The notes beneath the pieces are model-generated. The model saw only the letters and a list, made by a program, of their open reading frames with translations, did no database searches and was not told the origin of the DNA. A DNA stretch of 64,000 nt from Roseomonas genomospecies 6 (GTDB taxonomy: Bacteria > Pseudomonadota > Alphaproteobacteria > Azospirillales > Azospirillaceae), in assembly GCF_008365375.1 (NCBI RefSeq), contig NZ_QOKW01000018.1:62001-126000 (forward strand), in the 5' to 3' direction. Positions 43,601-51,736 of this stretch are shown here, piece after piece (within the stretch, counting starts at the first letter, position 1; each line of letters opens with the position of its first letter). The position numbers and the translations under genes are program-made.

Positions 43601-43998
43601 GCCCCCAGCCGGGCCAGGGCTTGCCCCAGGGCGATCGCCGCGGTGGGGGCGGCGGCCCGTTCGGCCACTCCGGCCAGCAACGGGGGGACGTCGGCCGATC
43701 GATTCGCCGCGATCAGCAGGGCGGCGAGGAACGCTTTGAGAGCGATGTCGTTCGGGGCGAAGCGCGCGCTGCGCTCGGCCCAGCGCAGCGCGCCTTCAAG
43801 GTCCTCACGCGCCAGGGCGCAGCGGGCAAGCCCGGCGGCACCCTGGGCATGGCTGCGGCTGTGGCGCAGAAGGGAGCGCGCCACCGCTTCCGCCTCGGCG
43901 ATCGCTCCGTCGGCCAGCAGCTCTTCCAGACGCTGCAGGTTCCGGAGTCGCAGTTCCCGGGGTCGCATGTGGGGTTCCGGCCTGCCCGACGGACTCAT
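39790..43998 (-). CDS. Multidomain transferase: TPR-like, GWxW, GT2, GT4, C-terminal ChW-like module
   Basis: 1,402 aa from the ATG at 43998; an upstream ATG in the T-run of the neighbouring terminator is unlikely, and 43968 is an alternative. Order: helical TPR-like (about 1-150); a beta module and a GWxW module (LSGWAWCPGDP ... YGFLID ... LAGSPLPWPG) to about 390; GT2 (VVDVVVPVYRGREETL, VLLNADTLV, GRGYGEENDFCLRARRLGW) to about 700; GT4 (LLVTLAGRGGVARFIEE, LTIHDYGLICPRLSFVDKDG, AVGIQKGYEVLL, LPSISPETWCY) to about 1,090. The GT4 part carries an acidic run near 750. The last about 300 residues begin at a possible internal start (40695) and end in a W/G motif domain. One long frame; whether it is made as one protein is unclear. 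Confidence 0.8.
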   Translation of the reverse strand: MSPSGRPEPHMRPRELRLRNLQRLEELLADGAIAEAEAVARSLLRHSRSHAQGAAGLARCALAREDLEGALRWAERSARFAPNDIALKAFLAALLIAANRSADVPPLLAGVAERAAAPTAAIALGQALARLGATDRLLPLIGRQLHRFPVSVAPLLGDLADHAVLTGNAPGWAAAEVGLRIAGALPADPPGAADAGGAVRIESPRRGRLLAMDRASFLRRYGQGDGGSGLIRFTLPAGPELEGEPLSVTLDGAPLLGSPLHPRRHAAVEGSVLPDGSGDDGGDGGESVLSGGLLSGWAWCPGDPPQSVTVRVEDETGHSVTVAADRPMDGAQAEGVESGRYGFLIDPVAAGLSPGLLHVTAGPGAQPLAGSPLPWPGPGGTGRLPTPVAPPPPRPARWRPPAPVVDVVVPVYRGREETLACLRSVLAAEDSTPREIVVIDDASPDAELVGDLTALAAEGRITLLRNPRNLGFPATVNRGLALHPDRDAVLLNADTLVAGPWLERLRAAAWSAPDVGTVTPLSNDATILSYPSGTERPPAPSLPETAALDRLARSVNAGLRVDLPTAVGFCAYIRRDCLEETGPFEERLFGRGYGEENDFCLRARRLGWRHLGAADVFVAHVGGRSFGRQKAILAARNSRLLERLHPGYDALVQDFIAADPLMAARRRLDLARWAEEADSARKPAVLLVTLAGRGGVARFIEERAAALHAEGWRVLRLVPETTDDEEEGEDEDEDKGEDEVGVPPERRCRVEIMDRPDLRDLVFRTRSEFGELAEALRLGGTAAVEIHHLLGHDAAVLDLAGRLGVPYDLTIHDYGLICPRLSFVDKDGRYCGEPDLAACEVCTADPDDRADPELTVGALRRRTRALAAGARRVTAPTRDVAARLLRHIAPRPVEIRPWEDVAPPPPAGPRRPRGPDGRWRVCTIGAVGIQKGYEVLLACARDAAARGLPLEFVVVGFSEEDPPLFETGHGFVTGRFTEEEAVALVRAQQADIAFLPSISPETWCYALSTAWKAGLEVAAFDLGAMSERIRQQGGGHLLPPELEPATINDTLLGILDAHTPHGVAIGRPFSFRPDYRPSVPAADSDGPGARRSISQSHRGSSMIGSVASAEAQQPIQIKATAQTLALAPGFYSLLVTNGGGATAAGEFPLPSVQLAPSPGNPAGSSVEMIGSVPGNWLSKPGDTIIIKVSGGPATVILSSYKHVDRPNALLSLQFARIDDTPGTQQAAAPMPASAPVQGAPVQGAPIQNAPIQSAPVQAPPAVRPRAEILAHIQRQGDLRFPDSNWAGAVGQRLWIEAFSITPVEGIAPEDLEYKGLTANGWETPWINGGGMCGSRGLGTPLIGFSIRLRGGAAERFDCVYEGAFVSGYRSPAGQNGSPCRSDAIGDALEGVLLRFVEKQRSY

Positions 43999-44080
43999 GA
44001 AAGAAGGCCCTTTGCATCCGCTTGCGCCACGCTCTGCGGCTCGGCCTTCCATGCCGAAAAAGCGAAAGGGCATGAAGCGC

Positions 44081-44115
44081 ATAAAAATGGACCTGCCGAT
44101 CGCTCGGCAGGTCCA
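44081..44115 (-). terminator. Intrinsic terminator of the RTX-like gene
   Basis: On the - strand a perfect 12-bp stem (TGGACCTGCCGA with TCGGCAGGTCCA, 4-nt loop) is followed directly by TTTTTAT. It lies 22 bp past the stop of the gene at 44138-45166. This is the clearest terminator in the window and suggests a strongly expressed, monocistronic gene. Confidence 0.9.
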
Positions 44116-44137
44116 CGAAACAACACACAGGTGCTTA

Positions 44138-45166
44138 TCAGACGGCGAAGTTGCTGGCGGTCAGGTTGGTGACGCCGGCGACCGTGATCTGCGTGCCGTC
44201 CGACAGCGACAGGACGGAGTTGCCGCCGGTGACCGTGACCTTCGACGCGACCTGGGCCGCGGTGAGGCCGTAGCCCTGAACCGCGATGAGGTCGGTGCCG
44301 GCCTTGAAGTCGCCGATGACGTGCTTGCCGCCGCCGAAGACGGTGCTGAACACGAAGATGTCGTTGCCGTTGCCGCCGAACAGCGTGTCGTTGCCGACGC
44401 CGCCGATGATCGTGTCGTTGCCGGCGAAGCCGCCGATGACGGCCTTGCCCGACTTCGCGGTGCTGCCGATCAGCAGGTCGTTGCCCGCACCGCCGGCGAT
44501 GGTGGTGTTGCCCGAGCCGCCGAAGATCGTGTTGTTGCCCGCCGCCGAAGCGATGGTGGTGTTGCCCTGGCCGCCGGCGATCAGGTTGTTGCCGCCGGTA
44601 ACCAGAAGCTGGGCGTTGCCCGTGCCGGCACCGATGGTGGCGTTGCCGCCCGCCGCGAAGACGGTGTCGTTACCAGCCGCGAAGATCTGGTTGTTGCCGC
44701 CGATCGCGTGGATCTGGTTGTCGCCCGCACCGGCGGTCAGCACGTTGTTGCCGGCCGCGGCCACGACGGTGTCGGAGCCCGTGCCGCCGAGGATGGTGGC
44801 CGAACCGCCCGCCACGGTGCTGGTGCCCAGGAGCTGGCCGCCGGCGCCGCCGATCAGGGTCTGGCCGGTGCCGGTGCCGGCCTGCAGCACGGTGCCGGCG
44901 GCGTCGTTGGCGACGAGGACGTTGTTGCTGCCCGTGCCGCCCAGCAGGGTGGCAGCGGTGTTGGTGTTCAGGACCAGCGCGGTGTTGCTGTCGCCGACCA
45001 GGCTCAGCGTCTTCGTCGGCGGCAGGACGTCGTCGGCGATCAGAAGCGCCTTCGTGTCCTTGGTCGTCGCGACGAGGCTGGTGTTCTTGAGAACCGCGCC
45101 CGCCAGAGTGGAAGCGGTAGAAACGTTATTGGAGATACCACCGGTGATCGTGCTCGACGTCGTCAT
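44138..45166 (-). CDS. Glycine-rich RTX-like protein, probable type I secretion substrate
   Basis: 342 aa, rich in Gly, Ala, Asn and Thr with very few charged residues. From about residue 60 it is a chain of beta-roll turns, first degenerate (LLGGTGSNNVL, LGGTGSDTVVAA, GGNNQIFAAGND), then canonical RTX (AGGAGNDLLIG, IGGVGNDTLFGGNGNDIFVF). The end (FGGGKHVIGDFKAGTDLIAV ... TNLTASNFAV) is the usual type I C-terminal signal form. No Sec signal. It is probably exported by the HlyB/HlyD-like pair and may form a surface layer or matrix protein. A strong terminator follows and a private 417-bp upstream region precedes it. Confidence 0.85.
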   Translation of the reverse strand: MTTSSTITGGISNNVSTASTLAGAVLKNTSLVATTKDTKALLIADDVLPPTKTLSLVGDSNTALVLNTNTAATLLGGTGSNNVLVANDAAGTVLQAGTGTGQTLIGGAGGQLLGTSTVAGGSATILGGTGSDTVVAAAGNNVLTAGAGDNQIHAIGGNNQIFAAGNDTVFAAGGNATIGAGTGNAQLLVTGGNNLIAGGQGNTTIASAAGNNTIFGGSGNTTIAGGAGNDLLIGSTAKSGKAVIGGFAGNDTIIGGVGNDTLFGGNGNDIFVFSTVFGGGKHVIGDFKAGTDLIAVQGYGLTAAQVASKVTVTGGNSVLSLSDGTQITVAGVTNLTASNFAV

Positions 45167-45583
45167 ATTTTTGAACCCCCGCCAAAGTGTCTAAAACTTT
45201 GCGCCTTATGGCATGCCTTGCGCTCGATACCATTGGTAATCCCTTTTTGCAAGTGCGGAATGGAAACGACCGATGGAATAACCACCTATGAGAAAGCAAT
45301 CCGAACGGTGGATGCGCTCCGTCGATAATGTTTCACTTTGGTAATGGACGCTTGGGTTGCGCCGGCCCTTCTGGAAAGCTGGGGCCTCTCCCAAATCCGT
45401 ACCGTGCCCGGCACAGGCGGGTGGATTTGTTCGCCTTATTTGGTGAAAATGGCGGGAGACCGGTTTCGCGCTACGCTTCGAGCGTTCCGGGAGCGGTGTC
45501 GCGCCCCGCGGGGCCGTCCAGCGTTCCCTGTTTGCAGCACCGCAGCCGCCGTGCCATTGTCCGAAGAAACACCACCCGCGGCC
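45167..45583. other. Divergent intergenic region upstream of the RTX-like gene
   Basis: This 417-bp gap lies between the RTX-like gene (- strand) and a glycosyltransferase (+ strand). Bases 45170-45345 are AT-richer. On the - strand TTGCAA and TATCGA, 17 bp apart (45253-45225), make a weak promoter candidate, and TACCA-T-TGGTA at 45228-45238 is a small inverted repeat overlapping it. A GGGGG run sits 9 nt before the RTX start. No gene is supportable. Confidence 0.4.
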
Positions 45584-46657
45584 ATGCGTATCCTGCTGCT
45601 TTCCCGCTACGGCCCTCGGGGCCCCAGCAGCCGTCTCCGGCACTACCAGTTCCTTCCGGCACTGGCTGAAGCGGGGATGTCGGTCGCCGTTGCGCCCCTG
45701 CTGCCCGATTCCTACCTGGAGGCCCTCTACGCCGGGCGGATGCGCCCGGTGCGCAGCATCGGGGCTGCCTACGCGGCGCGTGTCCGCCAGATGGCCGGGG
45801 CGCGGAACTTCGATCTGCTGTGGATCGAGAAGGAGCTGCTTCCCTGGTTCCCCTACGGGGCGGAACGCTGGATTCTGGAGTCGCTCCCCCCTTATGTCGT
45901 CGATTTCGACGACGCCTGGTTCCATCACTACGACCGCAGCCGCTGGTCCCTGGTGCGCCGGCTGCTGGGAAGCAAGCTGGACCGGGTGATGCGGCACGCG
46001 GCCCTGGTGACCGTGGGGAACGACTATCTGGCCGACAGGGCCGAGTCGACCGGCGCCCCCTCGATCGCGATCCTTCCGACCGTGGTCGACATCACCCGCT
46101 ATCCCATCGGGCCGGAACGGACCGGTACGCTGCCGGCGGTGGGCTGGATCGGCTCCCCCATCACCGACCACTACCTGAATCTGGTCGGGGAACCGCTGCG
46201 GCGGATGGTGACGGGAAACGAGATCCGGCTTTGCCTGGTGGGCGCGACCCCCGGCATTCTGGGCGATCTTTCCGCCGACCGCCACGTCTGGCGGGAGGAT
46301 ACGGAGACGCAGCACATCGCGGCGTTCGACATCGGCATCATGCCGCTGGCCGACACCCCGTGGGAGCGCGGCAAGTGCGGCTACAAGCTGATCCAGTACA
46401 TGGCCTGCGGCAAGCCGGTGGTGGCGTCCCCGGTCGGCGTCAACCGGGACATCGTGGAGCATGGCGTCAACGGCTTCCTGGCCGAGACCCCGGAGGAATG
46501 GACCAACGCGCTGCGCCGCCTTGCCGCCGATCCCGATCTGCGCCGGCGGCTGGGCGCGGCGGGCCGCGCCAAGGTGGAGCGGCATTACTCCCTGGAAGGC
46601 ACCGCCCCGCGTCTGATCGAACTGCTGCGCGCCGCGGCGTCGCCCCCCGTGTCCTGA
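45584..46657 (+). CDS. GT4-like glycosyltransferase
   Basis: 357 aa from the ATG at 45584. MRILLLSRYGPRGPSSRLRH is typical of a GT4 group that opens with an S-S-R-x-R segment. FDLLWIEKELLPWFPYGAE, VVDFDDAWFHHYDRS, VGNDYLADRA, AVGWIGSPITDHYL and ERGKCGYKLIQYMACGKPVV form the GT-B fold; K-C-G-Y-K-x-x-Q-Y stands in the donor site. The upstream frame stays open but lacks homologous sequence. The permease gene of exporter 2 starts 96 bp later on the same strand, so the two may be co-transcribed. Confidence 0.88.
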   Translation: MRILLLSRYGPRGPSSRLRHYQFLPALAEAGMSVAVAPLLPDSYLEALYAGRMRPVRSIGAAYAARVRQMAGARNFDLLWIEKELLPWFPYGAERWILESLPPYVVDFDDAWFHHYDRSRWSLVRRLLGSKLDRVMRHAALVTVGNDYLADRAESTGAPSIAILPTVVDITRYPIGPERTGTLPAVGWIGSPITDHYLNLVGEPLRRMVTGNEIRLCLVGATPGILGDLSADRHVWREDTETQHIAAFDIGIMPLADTPWERGKCGYKLIQYMACGKPVVASPVGVNRDIVEHGVNGFLAETPEEWTNALRRLAADPDLRRRLGAAGRAKVERHYSLEGTAPRLIELLRAAASPPVS

Positions 46658-46753
46658 TTCGGACGGCCGGGGACGGGGACGGTTTCGGATTGCGCCGGGC
46701 TTCACGCCGGGACTAGAACGCCGGGGTCCTTTCCACGCTGGAATCCGTCTCGC

Positions 46754-47590
46754 ATGACCATGGCCGCAAGCGCTCCACAAGTTCCGACCGGTCTGGCCGG
46801 CCTGTTCACGACCCCCTGGCACCACCGTGCCCTGCTGCGCCGCCTCGTCCGTCGGGAGATCGAATCCCGCTACCGGGGATCGCTGCTTGGGGTGGTCTGG
46901 GCGCTCCTGACCCCGATCCTCATGCTGGCCGTCTTCACCTTCGTCTTCTCGGTGGTGTTCCAGGCCCGCTGGGGCGGTTCGACCGGCGGAAAGGGGGAGT
47001 TCGCCCTGATCCTGTTCGCCGGGCTGATCGTCTTCAACATGTTCTCCGAGGCGCTGAACCGGTCACCCAGCCTGGTGCTGGAAAACCCCTCCTATGTGAA
47101 GAAGGTGGTCTTCCCGCTGGAGGTCCTGCCGTGGGTGATGGTTCTGTCCAGCCTGTTCCAGGTCGCCATCAGCCTGGGCATCCTGCTGCTCTTCCACCTG
47201 GCGGTGATCGGGCTGCCGCCGCTGTCGGTGCTGTTCCTGCCGTTGGTGTGGCTGCCCCTTCTGCTTCTCTGTCTGGGCACCGGGTTCCTGTTCGGCGCGC
47301 TCGGGGTCTACCTGCGCGACCTGCGTTCGATCACGCCGGTGGCGAGCCAGCTCCTGATGTTCCTCAGCCCGCTGTTCTACCCGGCGAGCGCGCTGCCGGA
47401 GAGCTTCCGCGGGCTGCTCCACCTCAACCCGCTGACCGGCATCATCGAGAACACGCGCACGGTGCTGTTCGCGGGCACGCCGCCGGACTGGACCATGCTG
47501 GGCGTCCAGATCCTGGCGGGGCTGCTCTTCGCGGCCCTCAGCCTCCGGCTGTTCCGCCATCTGCGGACCGGATTCGCCGACATCGTGTGA
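46754..47590 (+). CDS. wzm: ABC-2 type polysaccharide exporter permease 2
   Basis: 278 aa. RRLVRREIESRYRGSLLGVV is the Wzm/KpsM entry motif; about six membrane segments follow (ILMLAVFTFVFSVVF, FALILFAGLIVFNMF, VAISLGILLLFHLAV, LLLLCLGTGFLFGALGVYL), then SPLFYPASALPE and NPLTGIIENTRTVLF. It is the best partner for the ATPase at 48774-50189, yet that gene is on the opposite strand and 1.2 kb away, an unusual arrangement for Wzm/Wzt pairs. Confidence 0.9.
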   Translation: MTMAASAPQVPTGLAGLFTTPWHHRALLRRLVRREIESRYRGSLLGVVWALLTPILMLAVFTFVFSVVFQARWGGSTGGKGEFALILFAGLIVFNMFSEALNRSPSLVLENPSYVKKVVFPLEVLPWVMVLSSLFQVAISLGILLLFHLAVIGLPPLSVLFLPLVWLPLLLLCLGTGFLFGALGVYLRDLRSITPVASQLLMFLSPLFYPASALPESFRGLLHLNPLTGIIENTRTVLFAGTPPDWTMLGVQILAGLLFAALSLRLFRHLRTGFADIV

Positions 47591-47600
47591 TGCCGGACCC

Positions 47601-47684
47601 CGCCGTCAGATGCCCGCCGTCAGATGCCCGCCGTCAGACGCCCGCCGTCAGCCCCCAGCCGTCAGCCCCCAGCCGTCAGATGGC
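47601..47684. repeat. 14-bp tandem repeat at a convergent gene junction
   Basis: Six units of CGCCGTCAGATGCC, with drift in the later ones, start at 47601 and repeat every 14 bp. They span the junction of the permease (ends 47590) and the acyltransferase (stop TCA at 47662-47664, inside unit 5). The core CCGTCAGACGCCC is identical to that at 35614-35626. Confidence 0.8.
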
Positions 47685-48777
47685 GTCCGGCGCGGCGGGT
47701 GGGGGCTTCGACCAGACGATGGGCAACCGCGGCCAGCACCAGGCTCAGCGCCACCACCACGACCAGCAGGCCCAGGCTCGGCCACACCCCATGCCCCCCG
47801 AGGCCCAGGGCCGCCGCCGCCGTCGCGGCGACGTAGATCACCGGCGGGTGGAAAAGGTACAGGCTGTAGGACACCAGCCCGACGAAGCGCATCGCCCCGT
47901 GCCTGAGAAACCCGGTTTCGGCCCGGCCAAGGACGACCAGCATCACGGCCGCCGATACGGCGATGTTCACCAGCAGGCTCCAGCGCTCCGAAGGAATGAA
48001 CAGCCTCTCGCAGACCATGGCCGCGATGGCGGCGAGGATCACGGCCCCCTGGTGGCGCACGATGACCAGGGACCGGTTCTGGGCCAGAACGGCGCCGACC
48101 TGGAAACACACGACGTAGGACAGGCTCAGCGAGGGAAAGGCCGCCATCGACAGGGCGAGCGTGACGAGCAGCAGGGCGTACCGGCTGGCGCTTCCGAGAT
48201 GCCGGCCATCGAAATATCGGCTGACGAGCAGGCTGAACGGGATGAAGAGGGAGCCGATGGCCTCGACATACATCGTCCAGGTCACCGGATTTGCCTTGAA
48301 TGCCGCCAGCACGACGTTCTCCGCGACGTCCCGCAAGCCGATTCCCGCCGAGAAGACGGCGTTGAACCAGTCGGAAAAAACGGTCTTGTCGGCCGGCGGA
48401 CCCCCGATCGCCAGAAGCGCCCACATCAGCAGGATCGACGCCCACATTGGCGGAAAGAGCCGGAAGGCGCGCCGGACCAGATACTTCCCGAACGCTAGGG
48501 GGGCGTCGGCCAGCGACCGGGTCAGCACATAGCCGCTCAGCACGAAGAAGAAGACCACCGCGGTGCCGGGGTTGAACAGCGCGCCGATGAGCGACAGCAC
48601 CAGGGTCGACGGCGGCTGGCTGCTCAGCGGCACCCCCCAATAGGCGGAAATCCCATCCACCGAAAAGATCGCCGAGGCGTGCGCGAGCACGACGGCGATG
48701 GCAGCCAGGCCACGCAGGCTTTCCAGCTCCACGCTGTAGAATCGGTTGCCCGGCGGTGCTCCGGCCGCCGCGGTCAT
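47662..48777 (-). CDS. Membrane O-acyltransferase (acyltransferase-3 family)
   Basis: 371 aa with about ten hydrophobic segments. FYSVELESLRGLAAIAVVLAH has the family Arg and His; GTAVVFFFVLSGYVLTRSL and KYLVRRAFRLFPPMW follow, and FVGLVSYSLYLFHPPVIY near the end is typical. Such enzymes O-acetylate or acylate surface polysaccharides at the inner membrane. Its ATG overlaps the stop of the exporter ATPase (ATGA), so it probably modifies the polymer that exporter 2 carries. Confidence 0.92.
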   Translation of the reverse strand: MTAAAGAPPGNRFYSVELESLRGLAAIAVVLAHASAIFSVDGISAYWGVPLSSQPPSTLVLSLIGALFNPGTAVVFFFVLSGYVLTRSLADAPLAFGKYLVRRAFRLFPPMWASILLMWALLAIGGPPADKTVFSDWFNAVFSAGIGLRDVAENVVLAAFKANPVTWTMYVEAIGSLFIPFSLLVSRYFDGRHLGSASRYALLLVTLALSMAAFPSLSLSYVVCFQVGAVLAQNRSLVIVRHQGAVILAAIAAMVCERLFIPSERWSLLVNIAVSAAVMLVVLGRAETGFLRHGAMRFVGLVSYSLYLFHPPVIYVAATAAAALGLGGHGVWPSLGLLVVVVALSLVLAAVAHRLVEAPTRRAGRHLTAGG

Positions 48778-50189
48778 GGGTTGATCGCCAGGGACACGCT
48801 GTCCATCGGGATGCCGAACAGGCCCTGTGCCACGGTCGACCATTGAACATGGAATTCCAGGGCGTCGTACATCCAATGATGCTGGATGTACAGGTCCGAC
48901 GTCCCGTTCGCGATGGCCAGATTGGTGGTGTAGGTGCCGCCCAGCAGGTAAGGGAAATGGAAGCGGAAGCCGGCGCGGAAGCGGTCGCCGGCATTCACCG
49001 GCGGGATGACGAGGTCGGTCTTGGTCGTGTCCCAGGCGAACATCGTCTGGCCCAGCCGGTCCTTGACGCCGAAGCCGACGATCAGGCTGTCCAGCGTCTG
49101 CTGGGCCTCGGCCTCGATGCACAGGGTCACGAGGTCGCCGCCGTTGACCATGGATACGGGGGTGCCCCGGGCGTCCTCGATCCACGCCTGGAGAATCTTG
49201 GCCCCGCCCTCGCCGGAGGACAGCACGTCGCGGCGGAAGACGGTCTGCACCTGGGCGTCGAGCGTCTGCACCAGCGCCGTCCCGCCGTCCGCGCCGCCTT
49301 GGGCCACGACCACCTCCGCCTCGACGGCGGCGGCTTTCGCCTCCGCTTCCGCCGTCTCGGCCACCTCGGCCTCTGCGGCCTTCAGGCTCTCCAGGAATGC
49401 CTGGGCCGTTATGTGCTGCTGGGGACCGGCCATCCAGGCCTTGTAATGGTGCGCCACCTCGCGCGGCACGCCGTCCGCCACGACCGTTCCGCCGCTCAGC
49501 CACACCGCGCGGTCGCACAGGGCGGTGATGGCGCCGATGTCGTGGGACACGAACAGCAGCGTCCCGCGCTCGCGGAACTCGCGGATGAAGCGGGTGCATT
49601 TCTGGGTGAAGGCGATGTCGCCGACCGACAGGATCTCGTCGACGATCAGGATCTCGGCGTCCACATGGGCGGCGACGGCGAAGGCCAGGCGCGCCTGCAT
49701 GCCGCTCGAATAGGTGCGCACCGGCTGGTGGATGAAATCGCCGATGTCGGCGAAGGCGACGATGGCCTCGCGCCGCTCGGCGATCTGCTCCTCCGTCAGG
49801 CCGAGCACCGAGGCCGACAGGGCGATGTTCTCCATCCCGGTGAACTCGGGGTTGAAGCTGGTGCCCAGTTCCAGCAGCGGGGCGATGCGCCCGCGCACGT
49901 CCATGCTGCCGCCGGTCGGCTGAAGGACGCCGCTGATGACTTGCAGCAGAGTCGATTTGCCGGCCCCGTTGCGCCCGATCAGCGCCACGGACTCCCCGCG
50001 GCGGATCGTCAGGTCGATGTCCTTGAGCGCCCAGAACTCGCGATAGAACTGCCGGCGGCCGCGCATCAGGAACTGGAGCAGGCGGTCCTGCGGCCGGGCG
50101 TAGATATGATAGCATTTGCCGACACCGGAAACCCGGATCGACACGTCGCCGCCGGGCGGCATGTCCTGAAGGGGAATCGCGTCGTTCAT
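48774..50189 (-). CDS. wzt: ABC exporter ATPase 2 with C-terminal carbohydrate-binding domain
   Basis: 471 aa. Walker A GRNGAGKST (about 74), signature YSSGMQARL (about 158), Walker B ILIVDEILSVGD, switch SHDIGA. After about 270 comes an Ala/Glu-rich helical linker (AEAEVAETAEAEAKAAAVEA). Then a C-terminal beta-sandwich of Wzt_C type (about 330-471: VNGGDLVTLCIEAEAQQTLD, GFGVKDRLGQTMFAWDT, LLGGTYTTNLAIANG) follows. In well-studied Wzt proteins this domain reads the chain end before export. Coupled by ATGA overlaps to genes on both sides. Confidence 0.93.
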   Translation of the reverse strand: MNDAIPLQDMPPGGDVSIRVSGVGKCYHIYARPQDRLLQFLMRGRRQFYREFWALKDIDLTIRRGESVALIGRNGAGKSTLLQVISGVLQPTGGSMDVRGRIAPLLELGTSFNPEFTGMENIALSASVLGLTEEQIAERREAIVAFADIGDFIHQPVRTYSSGMQARLAFAVAAHVDAEILIVDEILSVGDIAFTQKCTRFIREFRERGTLLFVSHDIGAITALCDRAVWLSGGTVVADGVPREVAHHYKAWMAGPQQHITAQAFLESLKAAEAEVAETAEAEAKAAAVEAEVVVAQGGADGGTALVQTLDAQVQTVFRRDVLSSGEGGAKILQAWIEDARGTPVSMVNGGDLVTLCIEAEAQQTLDSLIVGFGVKDRLGQTMFAWDTTKTDLVIPPVNAGDRFRAGFRFHFPYLLGGTYTTNLAIANGTSDLYIQHHWMYDALEFHVQWSTVAQGLFGIPMDSVSLAINP

Positions 50190-51682
50190 TTGGATGTGGC
50201 CACCAGTTTGTCTTCCATGCCCGGCCGGACCCGGCGGATCAGTTGGACGGCACCGTCCCACCCCACGTCTTCCGACACGAACTCCACCGTCTTGCTGTAG
50301 ATGCCGACCGAACTGCTGTCCACGATGATGATCCCCTCCTCGTGCGCGCGGCGGATGACCCGGTCCAGATGAGCGGGGAACGCCGTCAGGTTCCGTCCCG
50401 GGTGGCTGGTGACGGACAGGCCGCGCGTCGCGCTGTCGTGGAGGGACGCCAGGTTGGCGGCGATGCCGCCCGTGATGCACAGCGCCAGAACCGCCGTCAG
50501 GGGCTTGGGAAAAGCCGGCAGGACGCGGGGGCAGGACAGGATCACGAAAAGGCCGACCAGCAGAAGGGGCGGCATGAAGTAGCGCGGGAAACCGTCGCCC
50601 ACCCAGGCTCCCCACAGGAAGCCGACGGCGATGCCCGTTCCCCACACGGCGAACACGCAGGCCAGGAACCGCTCCACCAGGACCCGCCGGGCGGCAAAGG
50701 CCAGGAGAATTCCCACCGTCACGGCGATCAGCGCCCAGAGCGGATAGACGAACGGCAGGTTGCGCATGAACTGCGCGACCGCGGTGTTGTGCAGCCGGGA
50801 AATCCGGTCCATCAGGGAGAAGCCGTAAAGATATTCCTGCGCGGATACCCCAAGGCAGAAGAGCACGCCGAGTGCGCCGCCGGCGATCAGCCCGGCGGCC
50901 GTCCGGTGCATCCGCCGCACGGCCTGGGCATCCTCCGCGCCGGGCAGGAGCGCGCGCGCCACGGCGACGGCGATCCAGACCGTCACGGTGGCCGCCACCA
51001 GCGTGGCGGCCCATTCGTGCTTGCCGAGCGCGGCGACGAAGCCGGCCAGGAGCGCGGCGGTGAAGGGCCGGCTCCGGCCTTCGGGGCGCACGCCGGCGAT
51101 CCAGGCCGCCACCCCGATCAGGAAGACGCCGACGCTGCCGTCGATCTGCGGCTGGACCGACGCGCCGACGGCCAGCGGTGTGGTCAGGACATAGCCGGCG
51201 ATCAGGATGGGAACCGCCGCCGCGATCCCGCCCAGCCCCGCCGCGCCGGCCAGGGCGGCGTGGAGCAGGACCGCGCTTCCGATCGCGAACAGCACCAGGA
51301 ACGGCAGCCGCGCCGCCACGTTCACGCCCTCCGGCGAGGTCTGGGGCACCAGCCCGGACAGGCCGGTCCCCCGCACCACGCGGTCGAGCAGCAGGTAAGG
51401 GACGATGTTGCGCTCGAAGCTGGCGAAGAGGTCGGTCCCATCAATGCGGCCGATCAGGATGCGGGGCAGCCCGTTGTCCGTCCGGCTCGACACCGGCTCG
51501 TCCCCCAGGACGAGCGCGGCGTGGCTGCCCTCCTCGCCGATCAGGGGATTGGCCAGGAAGGGCAGCCGCGCCGCGAGGACGGTCAGAACCACCAGAACGA
51601 ACAGGGCGAGCGGGACGAGGCGCAGGCGCCCGCCGCTGCGGGAGACGGCACGGGCCGAAGAGGAGGCGATCGTCTCATCCAT
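50186..51682 (-). CDS. Polytopic GT-C-type membrane glycosyltransferase (putative)
   Basis: 498 aa with about ten to twelve hydrophobic segments. An early luminal loop holds AARLPFLANPLIGEEGSHAA, where the conserved acidic residue (E-E here) marks PMT/ArnT-like GT-C enzymes using lipid-linked sugars. WGAWVGDGFPRYFMPPLLLV is another typical loop. The C-terminal about 90 residues are soluble. It could transfer a sugar from undecaprenyl phosphate in the periplasm. The stop overlaps the ATPase start, so it belongs to the exporter 2 operon. Confidence 0.75.
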   Translation of the reverse strand: MDETIASSSARAVSRSGGRLRLVPLALFVLVVLTVLAARLPFLANPLIGEEGSHAALVLGDEPVSSRTDNGLPRILIGRIDGTDLFASFERNIVPYLLLDRVVRGTGLSGLVPQTSPEGVNVAARLPFLVLFAIGSAVLLHAALAGAAGLGGIAAAVPILIAGYVLTTPLAVGASVQPQIDGSVGVFLIGVAAWIAGVRPEGRSRPFTAALLAGFVAALGKHEWAATLVAATVTVWIAVAVARALLPGAEDAQAVRRMHRTAAGLIAGGALGVLFCLGVSAQEYLYGFSLMDRISRLHNTAVAQFMRNLPFVYPLWALIAVTVGILLAFAARRVLVERFLACVFAVWGTGIAVGFLWGAWVGDGFPRYFMPPLLLVGLFVILSCPRVLPAFPKPLTAVLALCITGGIAANLASLHDSATRGLSVTSHPGRNLTAFPAHLDRVIRRAHEEGIIIVDSSSVGIYSKTVEFVSEDVGWDGAVQLIRRVRPGMEDKLVATSK

Positions 51683-51736
51683 GGTGGGGGCCTGCCGGAA
51701 CGGTTGCAGGGAATGAGCGGCCGGGCGGGAGGAGCG

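Noticed and set aside
40816..44172. Long + strand frame antisense to the multidomain transferase
   Set aside because: No domains; shadow of a strongly supported gene.
47601..47684. Tandem repeat as CRISPR
   Set aside because: Units are directly adjacent with no spacers.
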